A DNA stretch of 33,656 nt, from assembly GCA_000310025.1 (NCBI GenBank), contig FN648187.1, positions 2,522 through 36,177 of the forward strand. The letters run 5' to 3'. Every line of letters starts with the position of its first letter. Within the stretch, counting starts at the first letter, position 1. Shown here piece by piece: positions 10,828-21,100 of the stretch. A program made the translations under genes and the position numbers. The notes beneath the pieces are model-generated. The model was not told the DNA's origin, ran no database searches, and was given only the letters and a program-made list of their open reading frames with translations. The stretch comes from Ectocarpus siliculosus. Its lineage: Eukaryota; Sar; Phaeophyceae; Ectocarpales; Ectocarpaceae.

Positions 10828-13800
10828 ATGTTGCTCAAAGTCACGCCTCAAACCGGTCTTCCCTTTTTTTCAAGTTTTCCGACTGCAGCAGTGGTCGATG
10901 TTTCATACATCGCAATCGGCTCACAAATGCCATTCCCTCGAAACCAAAACCACACCCGGTGTTTGCATGCATGCCATTTGTACGGTGTTCGTCGCCACCA
11001 GCTCTCCGCAGGTGGCGCTGCTGCTGCCGGGCGCCCTCGCGCCGGACCGTCCGTACCCTCTTCCTCCAGCAGCAAGCGACGGCGGTCAACTGGCGGGCGC
11101 CGAGGGCACAAAAGTAGCGCTGACTTCAGCTTCTCCCCCTACCAACCGATGGTTATCGAGACGACTTCTTCCAGCGTGAGCCCTCGGCCGAGGCGAGCGA
11201 GCGAGCCAGTCCCGCCGACCTCCCTCCTGCCGTTCAAGCCGTTGATGGCCGGCGAGAAACGGCAACAACGTGAGCCGGGAGCAAACGGAGGGCCGACTCT
11301 CGACCAGTGCCTTGTCCTCCCCTCTGGGGGAGCGCTGAAGATCGATGGGCTGCTCTCGACGTCTGGCGCGGAGAGAGAATGTGGCGTCAGCATCGGTAAC
11401 GGTGACGGTGCTGGTGGCGCAGATGCCGACAGGGGTGGTGGTGACGACGATCGGGGAAACGGTTCGAGCAACAGCTTGGAAAAAGACGGAGCGGGGGTCG
11501 CTTGCCCACTTCCAGGAGCAGAGAGAGAGGATGACAATGGCGGAGATCGGGCCATTATTTCGAGTTTTCATTTCAACGTAAGGGGCCGTTCCGTTGGGTC
11601 GACGTCTGCTTATTTCTCGAATACATCCGTGTACGCTCGTACCTTATGCAGCAGTACAAAATTGCCTCTACCGGCGCTTTTTTATGGGGGGTTCATCGGT
11701 AGTTTTTGGGACGGGGACGGTCAAGATGTTGCGAATGGGCATGTTAGGAGGCGGCTACCCCCGTGTTGTCAGCCACTATGTCCAACCGCATGTCGTTTCT
11801 GTTCATCTGTGGCCGGGTAAATTTCGACATCCCCGTCGTTACAGTACAGCTTTGCTCACCGGCGCTGTATTCACCGTTTTTCGTTGTGCACCTGTTTTAA
11901 AAACTCGTCGCCGCCAGACCCCTGGCTCACAGGCTATTGTCGAGGTCGAGGCAGGGGAATGCTTGGAGGAGGAGGAGGAGCAGGCTGCAGCGAGTTGTGA
12001 CAAATCCGCCACGGTTGAGACCCCAGATGCCCCGGAAACTATACCAGGCGACTCAAAGGGACCACCCGTCGGCTCTCGCGCCCAAGAAGAAGTTCCACAA
12101 TGTATTTCCGACAGAGGCTACGGCGGAAGTAATGACGGTAGCAACGATGCCAGTAACAACGGCAACGGTAGCAACTGCGATGAGACCTACGAAAGTGACG
12201 CGGTCGAAGGAGACGAACCGGAAAGGCGCGAGCGGCCGGGTGGACAGCCCTCGTCTCCCGAAACAGGAGATGTTTGCCGATCCTCGATGGTTTGCGACGA
12301 GGAGGAAACGACAGCTATTGCTGCTGCTGCTACCAGCGGCAACGACGGCAGCCACAGCGCCAACAACGACGACAGCTGCGAAAGTCACCGCAGGGTCGAA
12401 GGAGACGAACCGCTGAGGCAAGCATCGTCGGGTGGACAGCCCTCATCTCCCGAAACAGCGGCAGTTCGTGCATCCTCGGTAGTTGTTGACGAGGGGGAGC
12501 TGGCCGCCGCTACTGTCGCCAGTGGCAACGATGCCAACAACGATAGCACGAACAGCGACGGCAGTTACGACGGTCACCGGAGTGTAAAAAATGACAAAGC
12601 GCAAACGCCAGAGCCACCGGGTGGACTACCCTCATCTCCCGAAACAGAAGTTTGTGTAAGCTCGACGGTTGGTCACGAGGAGGAATCGGCCGCCGCCCCC
12701 GCTGCTGACACTGCCCCTGCGGCCATTGACGATATTCTCACTGTCTTCGTTGGTTCCGACAGGCGAGGCACATTGGTGGACGCCGTTGCCGTCTCAGAGA
12801 GCCCAAGCGTGTGCGACGCCGCCGCCGGTAGCAGCACCATCGTTGACCAGGGCGATCAAGGCAGGACGGTGGAGAACATGGACACGAATAATGCGTGCGT
12901 CTCTGGGATGGCGCCTTGTGCGCGGGGCGAGATCAGTGTTGAAACCAGCGGGAAGATGAAAGCGGAGGCGGAAGGGGGCGGGGATCCTCGGGAAACCTCC
13001 GGGGCAGGGGCAGGGGAAGAACCAAACCTCCCGGGTATCATTCATAAACAGGAGAGGTTGCGCAGTCAATACGAAACCACGCGAGCAACCGATACCGCTC
13101 CTCGGTCGACTTCGGGGGAAGAGACCAAGCCTGAGGGCGGCACTGAGCCCGCCTTTCACCCGGTCGACGCAGCAGACGCGGAACGCGAGACAACCGCGGT
13201 TGGCGTCGGATCAGGGGCTGAGGCATCTCCGGAAGAAGCCCGCCAAGAAGAAGTGCCGTTTCCTCAACTGGTGGACAACCAGGGTTTCCACCGCGACGAT
13301 GGTTCGCCCGGGCGAGCGGCCGTCGGTATTGACTCAGCTGGTAGGAGCTCGGTCAAGGCCGAAACGGGTGAGGCATCTACTGTCTTGGCGACGGGGGAAA
13401 ACTCTGCTGATGGGGGAGTCAATGCCGGGGCAAGCGGCAGGGAAGGTGTCGCGGCAGTGGATGTAAACGAGAGGGGTTCGCACGCCCGGGAGGGGTGTAT
13501 TGTTACACCTAGTGGCACCTGTGGTGAAACTTCCGCGCAAGAGGGTGCGGGGGGTCAAGGGGGGGATGAAGCCGCAGGCAATGTGAGGGGGTCGGAGGTG
13601 GAGGTGGCCCTCGTAAATGGAAACGACAATGCTCTTCCGAACGCTAGAGGAGAAGACAAGGGTGAGAGTGGCCAAGAGGATACGAGCGAAGCTCGTGCCG
13701 GCGCCGGCACCGGTAATTGTGCTACAGTCGCTGTGGAGGCGAGGGAAGGATTTACCGGTGGGCAGATCAGCGACGAACAGGTCCTGGAGGCAGCAACATC

Positions 13801-15415
13801 GGTGGTATACGAAGGGGCCAGGGGCGTTGTGGAGAAGGCGATGGCGGATGAGGGCATGGAACACGGCGTGGGGCTTGAAAGTGTTATTAGTGCGGAAAAT
13901 CATGAAATTGAGACAGAGGAGAAGCAGGGGGGCGGGCAGAACGAAGAGGGCGACGTTGCGGAACAGGTGACGGTCGATGACGAGCACCTCGCTGCGGGAA
14001 GTCGTATGGATGATGTCAAGTCCGCAGTTTCCCCTGGCCTACCAAGCGACGAAGAGGGCGGTGTGGAAATGGGTGAAGAGGAGGAGAAGGAGGAAGAAGA
14101 AGAGAAGGAGGACGAGAAGGAACGTAGTGACGAAGGAACCAGGGGCGAGGAGGTCGAGCACGGTAACAGCATCGTTGACAACGAAACCCTTGTGGAGGAG
14201 ACTCTGGCCGGTCTGTCCTCTTCTGCACCCGATGGAGTGGCGAACAACTCCTCTGTTGAGCCCGCTGCTGATATCAGCGATGGATTCATCTCCAGCTTCA
14301 CTGAAGATCGGCTGGACAACAACACGGCGACGATTGACGTGGCGCCCGCGGAAGCAGACGGCGCCACCCCTCCCGTGGATTGGGATATCTTGGCGAAGAA
14401 TCAGGCGGAAGAGGTCGAGGTGCCTCTGGACTGGGAAGCTTTGGCGCGGGAAGTCGAAGCTGAGTGGGTGTTGGAGGGCAGCGGAGACGAGAGCGAGCTT
14501 TCGTTTACGGCAAACTCGCCACCGGTCAACGCCCCGGCCTCCCCAGCCAAGGCCGCTGAAGCGTCTGTTCAATACTCCGGGGATGAACTTGCGCTTGCAA
14601 CGGCGGAGGAACGACCGCCGAGTCTCGCCTCTGTCGGTCTTGTGGACTCAGCGTCGGCGCACGGCAGTAGTGAACCTGAGTGGCAGCAGGAGGTGGAGGT
14701 GGAGGGAGAGCCGGAGAGGCGGGCGGGCGGAGATGAGGGTGAGCCGCCAGAATCCGCGCCACCGACGGCTACTCCGCCCCATCCCCGGCGAAGTTACGAT
14801 GATGGCGGCTCCGGTGGCAGCAGCGGCGTGGCAGTGACGCCCCCCTCTGACGCGAATTTCCGGCAAGACACAAAGGAGGCAAAAGACGACTCCGACTGCG
14901 GCTCTTCGCTATCACTCACGGATGGACCGGTCAGCAGCATCGCCGGGCTGCCGGTCACGGAGGCCACAACTTCGACCCCGGCCCTTGCTGGGCAACCCTT
15001 TGTCCAGGACAGCGAGGGCGTTACACCTACCCATGCTATCAGTGCCGCGCAGACCTCCGTTTCCGCTTCCCCGGCCCGATCCCAACAGGCGCAACGAGCG
15101 ACTTTGACCGCTCCTGAGGAGGACGCCGGCGCTTGCCCTCCCGCGAAAGGGGACCCGCCCGCTTCCCCGAGCAATGCTCCCGGCCAGCCCCAGTCTGAGG
15201 CCGCCGCGGAAACCGGCGGCGACGGCAACGGTGTCCCAGTCTGTGAGAACAGCGGCCACCAAGACGCACAGGCCGCCGACCCTGTAGTACGTGTACCCCC
15301 TGTCGGTGACGGCCGCGACGGGGGAGCGGGACCGCCGGAGGCCACAGCACGGAACGGGTCTGGTGACGTCGGGATTACATGTGCGCAGGGCTCGTGCGGG
15401 TGCGTACTGATGTGA
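10828..15415 (+). CDS. Large acidic low-complexity protein with C-terminal CaaX box; family not recognised
   Basis: I model two exons, 10828-11577 and 11933-15415, joined in phase 0 across a GTAAGG...CTCACAG intron. This gives about 1410 aa if the first in-frame Met is used. GC and codon bias rise sharply only from about 11018, just after a CCGCAG acceptor-like site, so the true start may be later or in an unseen exon. The segment 11594-11932 is also open, but it is hydrophobic and basic, unlike the rest, which is why I treat it as intron. The protein is rich in Glu, Asp, Gly, Ala, Ser and Thr and looks disordered. Three tandem units of 63-64 aa carry GG(Q/L)PSSPET. A Glu/Lys-rich run lies at about 14068-14127. 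Two DW(D/E)xLA motifs occur at 14375-14448. It ends SCGCVLM: CVLM is a CaaX motif with Met at X, which favours farnesylation, and nearby Cys residues could be palmitoylated. I infer attachment to the cytosolic face of a membrane. No enzyme domain is visible. Confidence 0.65.
12200..12720 (+). repeat. Three tandem coding repeats of 63-64 codons
   Basis: The anchor GG(Q/L)PSSPET begins at 12239, 12431 and 12620, giving spacings of 192 and 189 nt. Around it each unit has an acidic VEGDEP-like or VKNDKA segment before the anchor, and an SS.V..EE/G-E segment after it. An Asn/Asp/Ser-rich run then links the first two units to the next. The copies are diverged in both DNA and protein but stay in frame, so the repeat is under coding constraint. 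Confidence 0.85.
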
Positions 15416-17115
15416 GGGCGCGCGTACGTCGGGATGACGACAGAGGGTAGATGTGGTGGGTGTAGGCGGTGTCGCATCGTGCGATATGGGGTTTCAGCAC
15501 TTGGACAAAAAGGCTGCCGATTTGTTGCTGAAATGAGCAACCTTGAGTAAGAAACGACAGCAAACACCACAACGTGGGTGTACGTGCGGAGGTTTGGTGG
15601 TGTGGGTGTGGGTGTGCGTGTTGTTCGCATGTAACTTTCGTAGTCCGTCTTCGGTATTTGTCCGAGTCCTTGTGATTTTTTTTCAGTGGCTGGTTGCTTC
15701 ACCGGTAAAAGCGTCTATATCTGTGCTCCAGGCGCAAGCGTTCAGTATTGTATCATGTTTGTGGGACGCTTACAGATGATTCATGGTGGATGCCAAATAT
15801 TGGATTACGCCGCTGCTTTGCTAAATAGTAGTCGTGTTGACTGTTTTCGGTAGTAGGTGCTCATGGCGTGCTTTGTGCAGTCAAGTTTTCGTCGTCTAGA
15901 GCGTCTTCCCGGGGACTGTATAAACGTTTGGTGCTGCTCTTGTCGGTATTTTCCTGTCGCGTGCTCTGGCTGCGCGGCGTCTGCATATATGTATGGCGGG
16001 GTTGCTCGTGTTTTGCTGCTCCCAGTTTGCTCCTATTATTATTCGTGTGGTGTTTGACTTTGTGGGCGGGCTGTTGCTGAACATTACCGGCTACCTGCCA
16101 GGCGTGCTCGAGAGGAAATTCGTTTCGTGTGTCTACAGATTTACACGTTTCCACTACTTGCTTGGATTTTCTAACGGTTCCACTACTTGCATGGATTTTC
16201 GAACCATCGTGTTTTTTCTAACAATCATGGATTTATTGAAGAGTATTATGTATCGCGGCGACTCGCGCCGTTCCTTCGGTGCCTACAGAATTTACACCTG
16301 GGTTGTTTTGACGATTCTTGTCCAAGACATTTTTGTTCCACTCGACCTCGTGCACCGAAGGTTTCGGTTGATTGTGACGTTCGTTGCTGTTGTGTTTTTA
16401 TGGGGGGGTGTTGTTTTGGGGATGGACGAGGGGGCTGACGTGAGCGAGTGGATGTTTCTCCCGTGAGAGTATTTCGGGGAGCTGTCGTGAGGTATATAGT
16501 CCGTTCGTCTGCGAAAACTCGGCGGCAGCGCACCCCTTTTGGTGCTGTGGGTCGAGTTGTGATGACGTTTTCGTAAGCCCGGGGCTGCTCTTCAGTGGTT
16601 GTATCACGTGCCATAATTGACGAAACAGGTGTTTGTGCCCAGCGCTGGATGTGGTGCAAGGGTGACTATGACCATCTCTATGTTTCCTTGTGCCGTCTAC
16701 ACCCACACCTTCTCGGGAGGAAATGCTTGCAAGCGTGAGTGCAGCAAACGAGAGACTTAAGTTTGGTCAAAGGCCCTGTATTGTGGCTCTTCGTACCCCC
16801 CCTCGCAACGCACCTGCCAGCACATACTGCGAAGAGCACTGCTGCAGGAGGGACGGTCCAAGCATGAACCTGGCTGGGAGTGCTATCCCTCATGCGTGCT
16901 CCATGAACATTGGGTGTCCTTGAGTGATCGGCAACAACACGAACGTCCTTTCTGTCACGAAAGGTACCCGAACATTATGAGCGGGGCAAAACTCCACATG
17001 TGGACCTTTTTTCTCACAAGCCAATCTCTTGCTGCGACTGCAAAAAGCCACAGTTTGTGAGGGAATATTCTTGGAGGCACGAAAGGTCGCCTTTTCATTT
17101 AATACCTCAAACCAA
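15416..17115 (+). other. Probable 3' UTR of the CaaX-protein gene, then intergenic DNA
   Basis: The sequence after the stop is strongly GT-rich on the coding strand to about 16.6 kb, typical of a long 3' UTR. A 157-codon frame (15993-16466) encodes several hydrophobic stretches. T-rich DNA gives such frames by chance, and I see no family match, so I do not call it a gene. A 29-bp tandem repeat lies at 16149-16201. Nothing recognisable is seen between about 16.6 and 17.1 kb. Confidence 0.45.
16149..16201 (+). repeat. 29-bp-period tandem repeat in probable 3' UTR
   Basis: TTCCACTACTTGC.TGGATTTTC occurs at 16149 and again at 16178. A weaker third copy (TTTTCTAAC, then CATGGATTT) follows at 16213-16235. 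Confidence 0.85.
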
Positions 17116-17342
17116 TACCGTAAGGTAGCGAGTCAGCGCAAAGGGGTGGGTGCGATCGATTTTAAAAGCGTAATTTCTCCACAACCAGGAGCGTGCGAGC
17201 GCCAACTGATACTTGTCAGGAAAGCTGCCGATGAGATATGTCCAAAACCGCCCTTTTCGACTGTGGTAACCTCCTGGTTGTGGAGAAATTACGCTTTGAA
17301 AATCGCTCGTACCCCTGTGCGCTGACTCGCAACCTTACCGTA
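17116..17342. mobile_element. MITE-like element B, long inverted repeat
   Basis: This is the best preserved of four related elements. The left arm (17116-17191) begins TACCGTAAGGTAGCGAGTCA. The right arm (17271-17342), read in reverse, begins TACGGTAAGGTTGCGAGTCA, and the arms stay similar for about 75 bp. They share AAGCGTAATTTCTCCACAAC exactly. The internal part is about 80 bp with no coding capacity. The terminal TA on each side fits a TA target duplication. A transcript would fold into a long hairpin. Confidence 0.88.
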
Positions 17343-18158
17343 CACGTTCTTCAAGGTGGTTTCAACGAACGAAAGGCCGACGATGGTGAAAGCAGATCCC
17401 CTGAGAAAACTTTGCGAGATTTGCAAAGAGGCATATACGACGACCGCACGTAGCACGTACACCATCGATAGCGGAACGTACGTGAACAATACAGACAGGC
17501 AGCATCACGCGGGCCCAGAATTTTGCGGGGGTGGGGGAGGGAGAGCTCAAATGTTGCTTGCCCCCGCCACTCGAATATTAACCACAAGTGCCAATCGAGA
17601 CGGAACACTGGAAATTATGGTCCGTACTACAAACTACCCTGCAGGGCGGCGCCTCTTTCATATGCTGCTCTCTGTCTATGGTGCACTCACTGGAGATCTT
17701 GGTAGTAGAAGTACCGTCAAAATTCGGGCAACGTCCGTCTGGCTCACGTTACACGGGGGATTGGTGGGGTGGGGGTCCGATATTAAAAAGTCCACACCAC
17801 AGTGGTACACATCATAATGGTACAGGGGTTTCCTAAACAGCCCGGGGGGTAGCCCCGGCCTCACCCTGAAGCCTTTTTCCCTTTGGCCAGCGGCTTCACA
17901 AGAAAGGGCCATCTCACGAGAATTCCCAAAAATGCCAGGACCTAACTGCGGTGGCCGAGCGTGCCGGAAGAACGAAGTCCGCCTTGCTGACATCGTACTG
18001 CTGTGGTTTACGCCTCATGCAAGTGACAAGAGCTTCCACTTTCCAACGCAAGCACCTCACAAACTTTCTTGGGAAAAGCAACAAAAACGGAGAGATCAGT
18101 TCGCAAGTGGCTTTCCTCCACCCCGCCCTTTCTCTCTCCCCCATGCTTGTCTCTAGCT
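17343..18158. other. No gene seen; right part is probable 3' UTR of the uridine kinase gene
   Basis: This is downstream of the uridine kinase stop on the minus strand. A 153-codon plus-strand frame (17356-17817) begins near the right arm of element B and has no recognisable domain. A sequence resembling a tRNA A box (about 17952) has no convincing B box at tRNA spacing. Confidence 0.4.
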
Positions 18159-21100
18159 CTACTTTCCCCCTGACGCTGCTTCTACTCCAGTTTCCACAGG
18201 TTCCGCGAGAGGTCGCAGCTTGGCCACCAACATTTCCAGCACTACGGGGTTTAATCCATCCGGGACAATCATGTCGCAAAATTTCTGCCATCGAAGAACA
18301 ACAGGGCAAGGAGCAAAGGGCAAGAAAGCGCGAGATGACGGCAATTACGCGGCAGTGACGTCGTGCTTCAAGCCTGTGTGTACATGGATGTTACAGGGAC
18401 ATGATAGCGAAACATGTAACTTTCCCACCTTACCCATGCCGCCTACACGACCTACCGTGCTGCACGAAACAGTTGCCGTCACATCTGTTCGTGATTCTCA
18501 TCGCAGCCGTCGCGGCACATGGTCCGAACTTTCTCTCTCTTCTTTTAACGCGCACCTTGGACGGCGTCACGAAGAGCTCGTGCATCGGTCGAACAGTTGC
18601 CAGGTACTGCGCGACGACCTCGTCAGCCGTACGATTTCTCTCCGCGATGTCTCTCTGCATTCGCCTAATGAATCTGATGTCCGGTTCCTGTTCGAGCATG
18701 CACGATGCAGAGCAGTGGTGGGGGGCTTTGTTGTGTAAAGGCGGGGTGCGGTGTGGTAGGCCGGTGACGTAGCTCGGCATGAATCGTCACGCGTCCTGCG
18801 AAAAACCAGAAACACGTGAAGCACACCAGGTAAGGAGGACACGCCTGGGGTACTACATTGATGTGCGGCAATTTCATAGACGCAGAGCACTGCGTACCAT
18901 ATTTTGTTTGGGCATGTAGCCTATGACTACACAATACAGCGGGAGAGAGGTACTGGAAACAGGCCAGCCAGGAGGCTTCTACCCGTCAATGTCACGACCA
19001 AAGTATCAGCAACGTTCGGCGCAACTTTGAACATTCTCCCAGGTGCCACCTCCGCCCTTCGCCTGCACCGTCAGCGCATCAGTACAAATCGCTATCTCTT
19101 ACTTTTTCGTTTTTATCGTGGGCGTTCTCACCGTATCTACGAAGATCTTGACGTCCAGCAGGTCTCGAAGCTCCGCGTGTGCGAAAATCAGGATCCCTTC
19201 CACGATGATGACTCCCCTGCCTTCAGCCCTGACGATGCAGTGTCATACGTAACGAGAACACCAAGATTGCAACAATGCAGGCGGCGGGGTATCCGTTCGA
19301 ACCCCTACAAAGTGTAGGACCAGATTATCCTTGGAAAGCCTTCAAGAACCATCGGACTCGAGAGGCACTGCTCTGCGGAAGCCAGGACATTAGCATCTTC
19401 CTAGTTGTAAAGACACATATACATCGGGTAGAGGCCGGGAGACCTGGACGATAAGTTTCGTTTGGTCTGGGATTTTTCACGAAGAACGATCCGCCGAACG
19501 CTGCGAACACCGGGGGGGATCTTGAATATGGGAAAGTGTATCCACGAAGGCACAATCTCATCTTCACCGTTCTTGCACGTGGCTTGGCCGGTGCCACGCT
19601 TGGCATTCCTCTCCACATTTCAAGGAGAGAATATGCTTTAGCCGGTGGACGGCAACACCACTTCTTCACGGGACTCTTGACCTCAGATACAGCAAGGCTA
19701 TTCTCCTTTCATTCAATGAATCAATAACGATGGTTTTCGCGAGACTTTTCTTTTTTCCAACAACCAGGGAAGCTTCTACTGCCGCAGGGCGTCGTAAACG
19801 ATGCGAGGCACCAGAAGAAGACCCGACCTGGGATGGACTCGTGCATCTTGCCACGGATTCGCGAGAAATGAAGTCTGTGAGAAAATAGCACAGGGAGGGG
19901 GTACGCAGACCCTATCCTAACCCTAACCCTATCCCTACTTCCCCGATTGCATGCTTTGTCCAACACGTTATCGTAATCTAAAAACCGTGCGCGAAGGTTA
20001 CTGGGACCCCGGTGTGCTGCGTTGAGAACACGAGGACGTACCTCGTCGTCTCCTCTTTGCGGGAGTGGACGGTGAAGTCGTACATAGGAACGTCCGCAGC
20101 CCCGCCTGCCTTGAGCACCTCTGCATCCACACGGGAGCAAAGAAAAGGCGCACGTACCGCAAACGAGCGGAGCCATTTACGCAGGGAACGAACGTAGAAA
20201 AATGTGTGTGTGGCGGCTTAGACTACTTCCAGGGGCGTAGGGTCCCAGTGTCGGGGTGTCGAGGTAGCTATACTCCGCCACCGAGGTCGGGGAAGTTTTA
20301 TCCGTTGATGTTTGGGCAAGGAGAAGAGAGTGAGCAGGCTGATGCCACCTACCTCAAAGAGACAGAGAGATGCTGTACCCCCCGTAGACCGACTTTCAAA
20401 GCTCGATTGCTCCAGAACCAAGGGAACGCGGAAAGAGTCCGATAATTCTACCAAACTTGTTGACGTTGGTACGACTTGGTTGTAGAGCAATCGCGCTGTG
20501 AAAATCGGTCTAGGGGGGGTGCCGTCTTTCCGCCTCTTACCGTGTGTCAGCAGTGGCCACGTGGGACGACCCGTGTGTCCATCAGTGGTCTCCCGAGTCC
20601 CCATGGTTCTCGGAAAGCATCTACGGATCGGTTCTTCCATTGGGCCGGATCCTACGCTTCTAAGAAGTACCTGTCGTTCACTACGTGGATATTTTTCCCT
20701 GAACAACACGGTAGCAGCACACACAGCCGCATGCGTGCACTTCGACGTCGTACGTGCTCACAGTCGTCCTGATATGCCATTGCTACTGCAGAATCTCCTC
20801 TCGGGACGCATCATCTGCGCACAACACACGGACGTGTTTGCTGTTCTAAATGTTTGACACGCCGCTGCGCTTCTCGCTCACACCATACTCGATGCGCACA
20901 CGCAGCTGAAGATTTGGTCAGGCAGTATCTCTGCTCCCCACGCCAGCCACGCGAGCACAGAACAGCAGTGTACTTCGTGGCATCATATAGTGCTGGCTCT
21001 GGCGCTCCCGATTACTCTTGTCTTGTTCGTTTGTTTCTGCGTTCTACGAAACACTTCGTAGTTTGGCTTTGTTGATTTTCAGGCCATAGAGAAGGCATCC

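Noticed and set aside
11594-11932. Met at 11594 as the start of the 1273-codon frame
   Set aside because: The first 113 residues differ sharply in composition from the rest, and phase-matched donor and acceptor sites at 11578 and 11932 join it to an upstream acidic exon.
13977-14837. 286-codon Arg/Lys-rich plus-strand frame
   Set aside because: It is the shifted frame of the acidic CaaX protein; Glu- and Asp-rich codons read one base off give Arg-rich sequence.
14794-15702. 302-codon minus-strand frame
   Set aside because: Antisense shadow of the GC-rich end of the CaaX-protein gene, Pro/Ser-rich by composition, with no family motif.
17952-18015. tRNA-Leu/Ser-like A box (GTGGCCGAGCG)
   Set aside because: No good B box at tRNA spacing and no cloverleaf stems; it lies in the probable 3' UTR of the uridine kinase gene on the other strand.
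19916-19936. Interstitial telomere
   Set aside because: Only about three degenerate CCCTAA units; too short, and better explained as part of a dispersed repeat.
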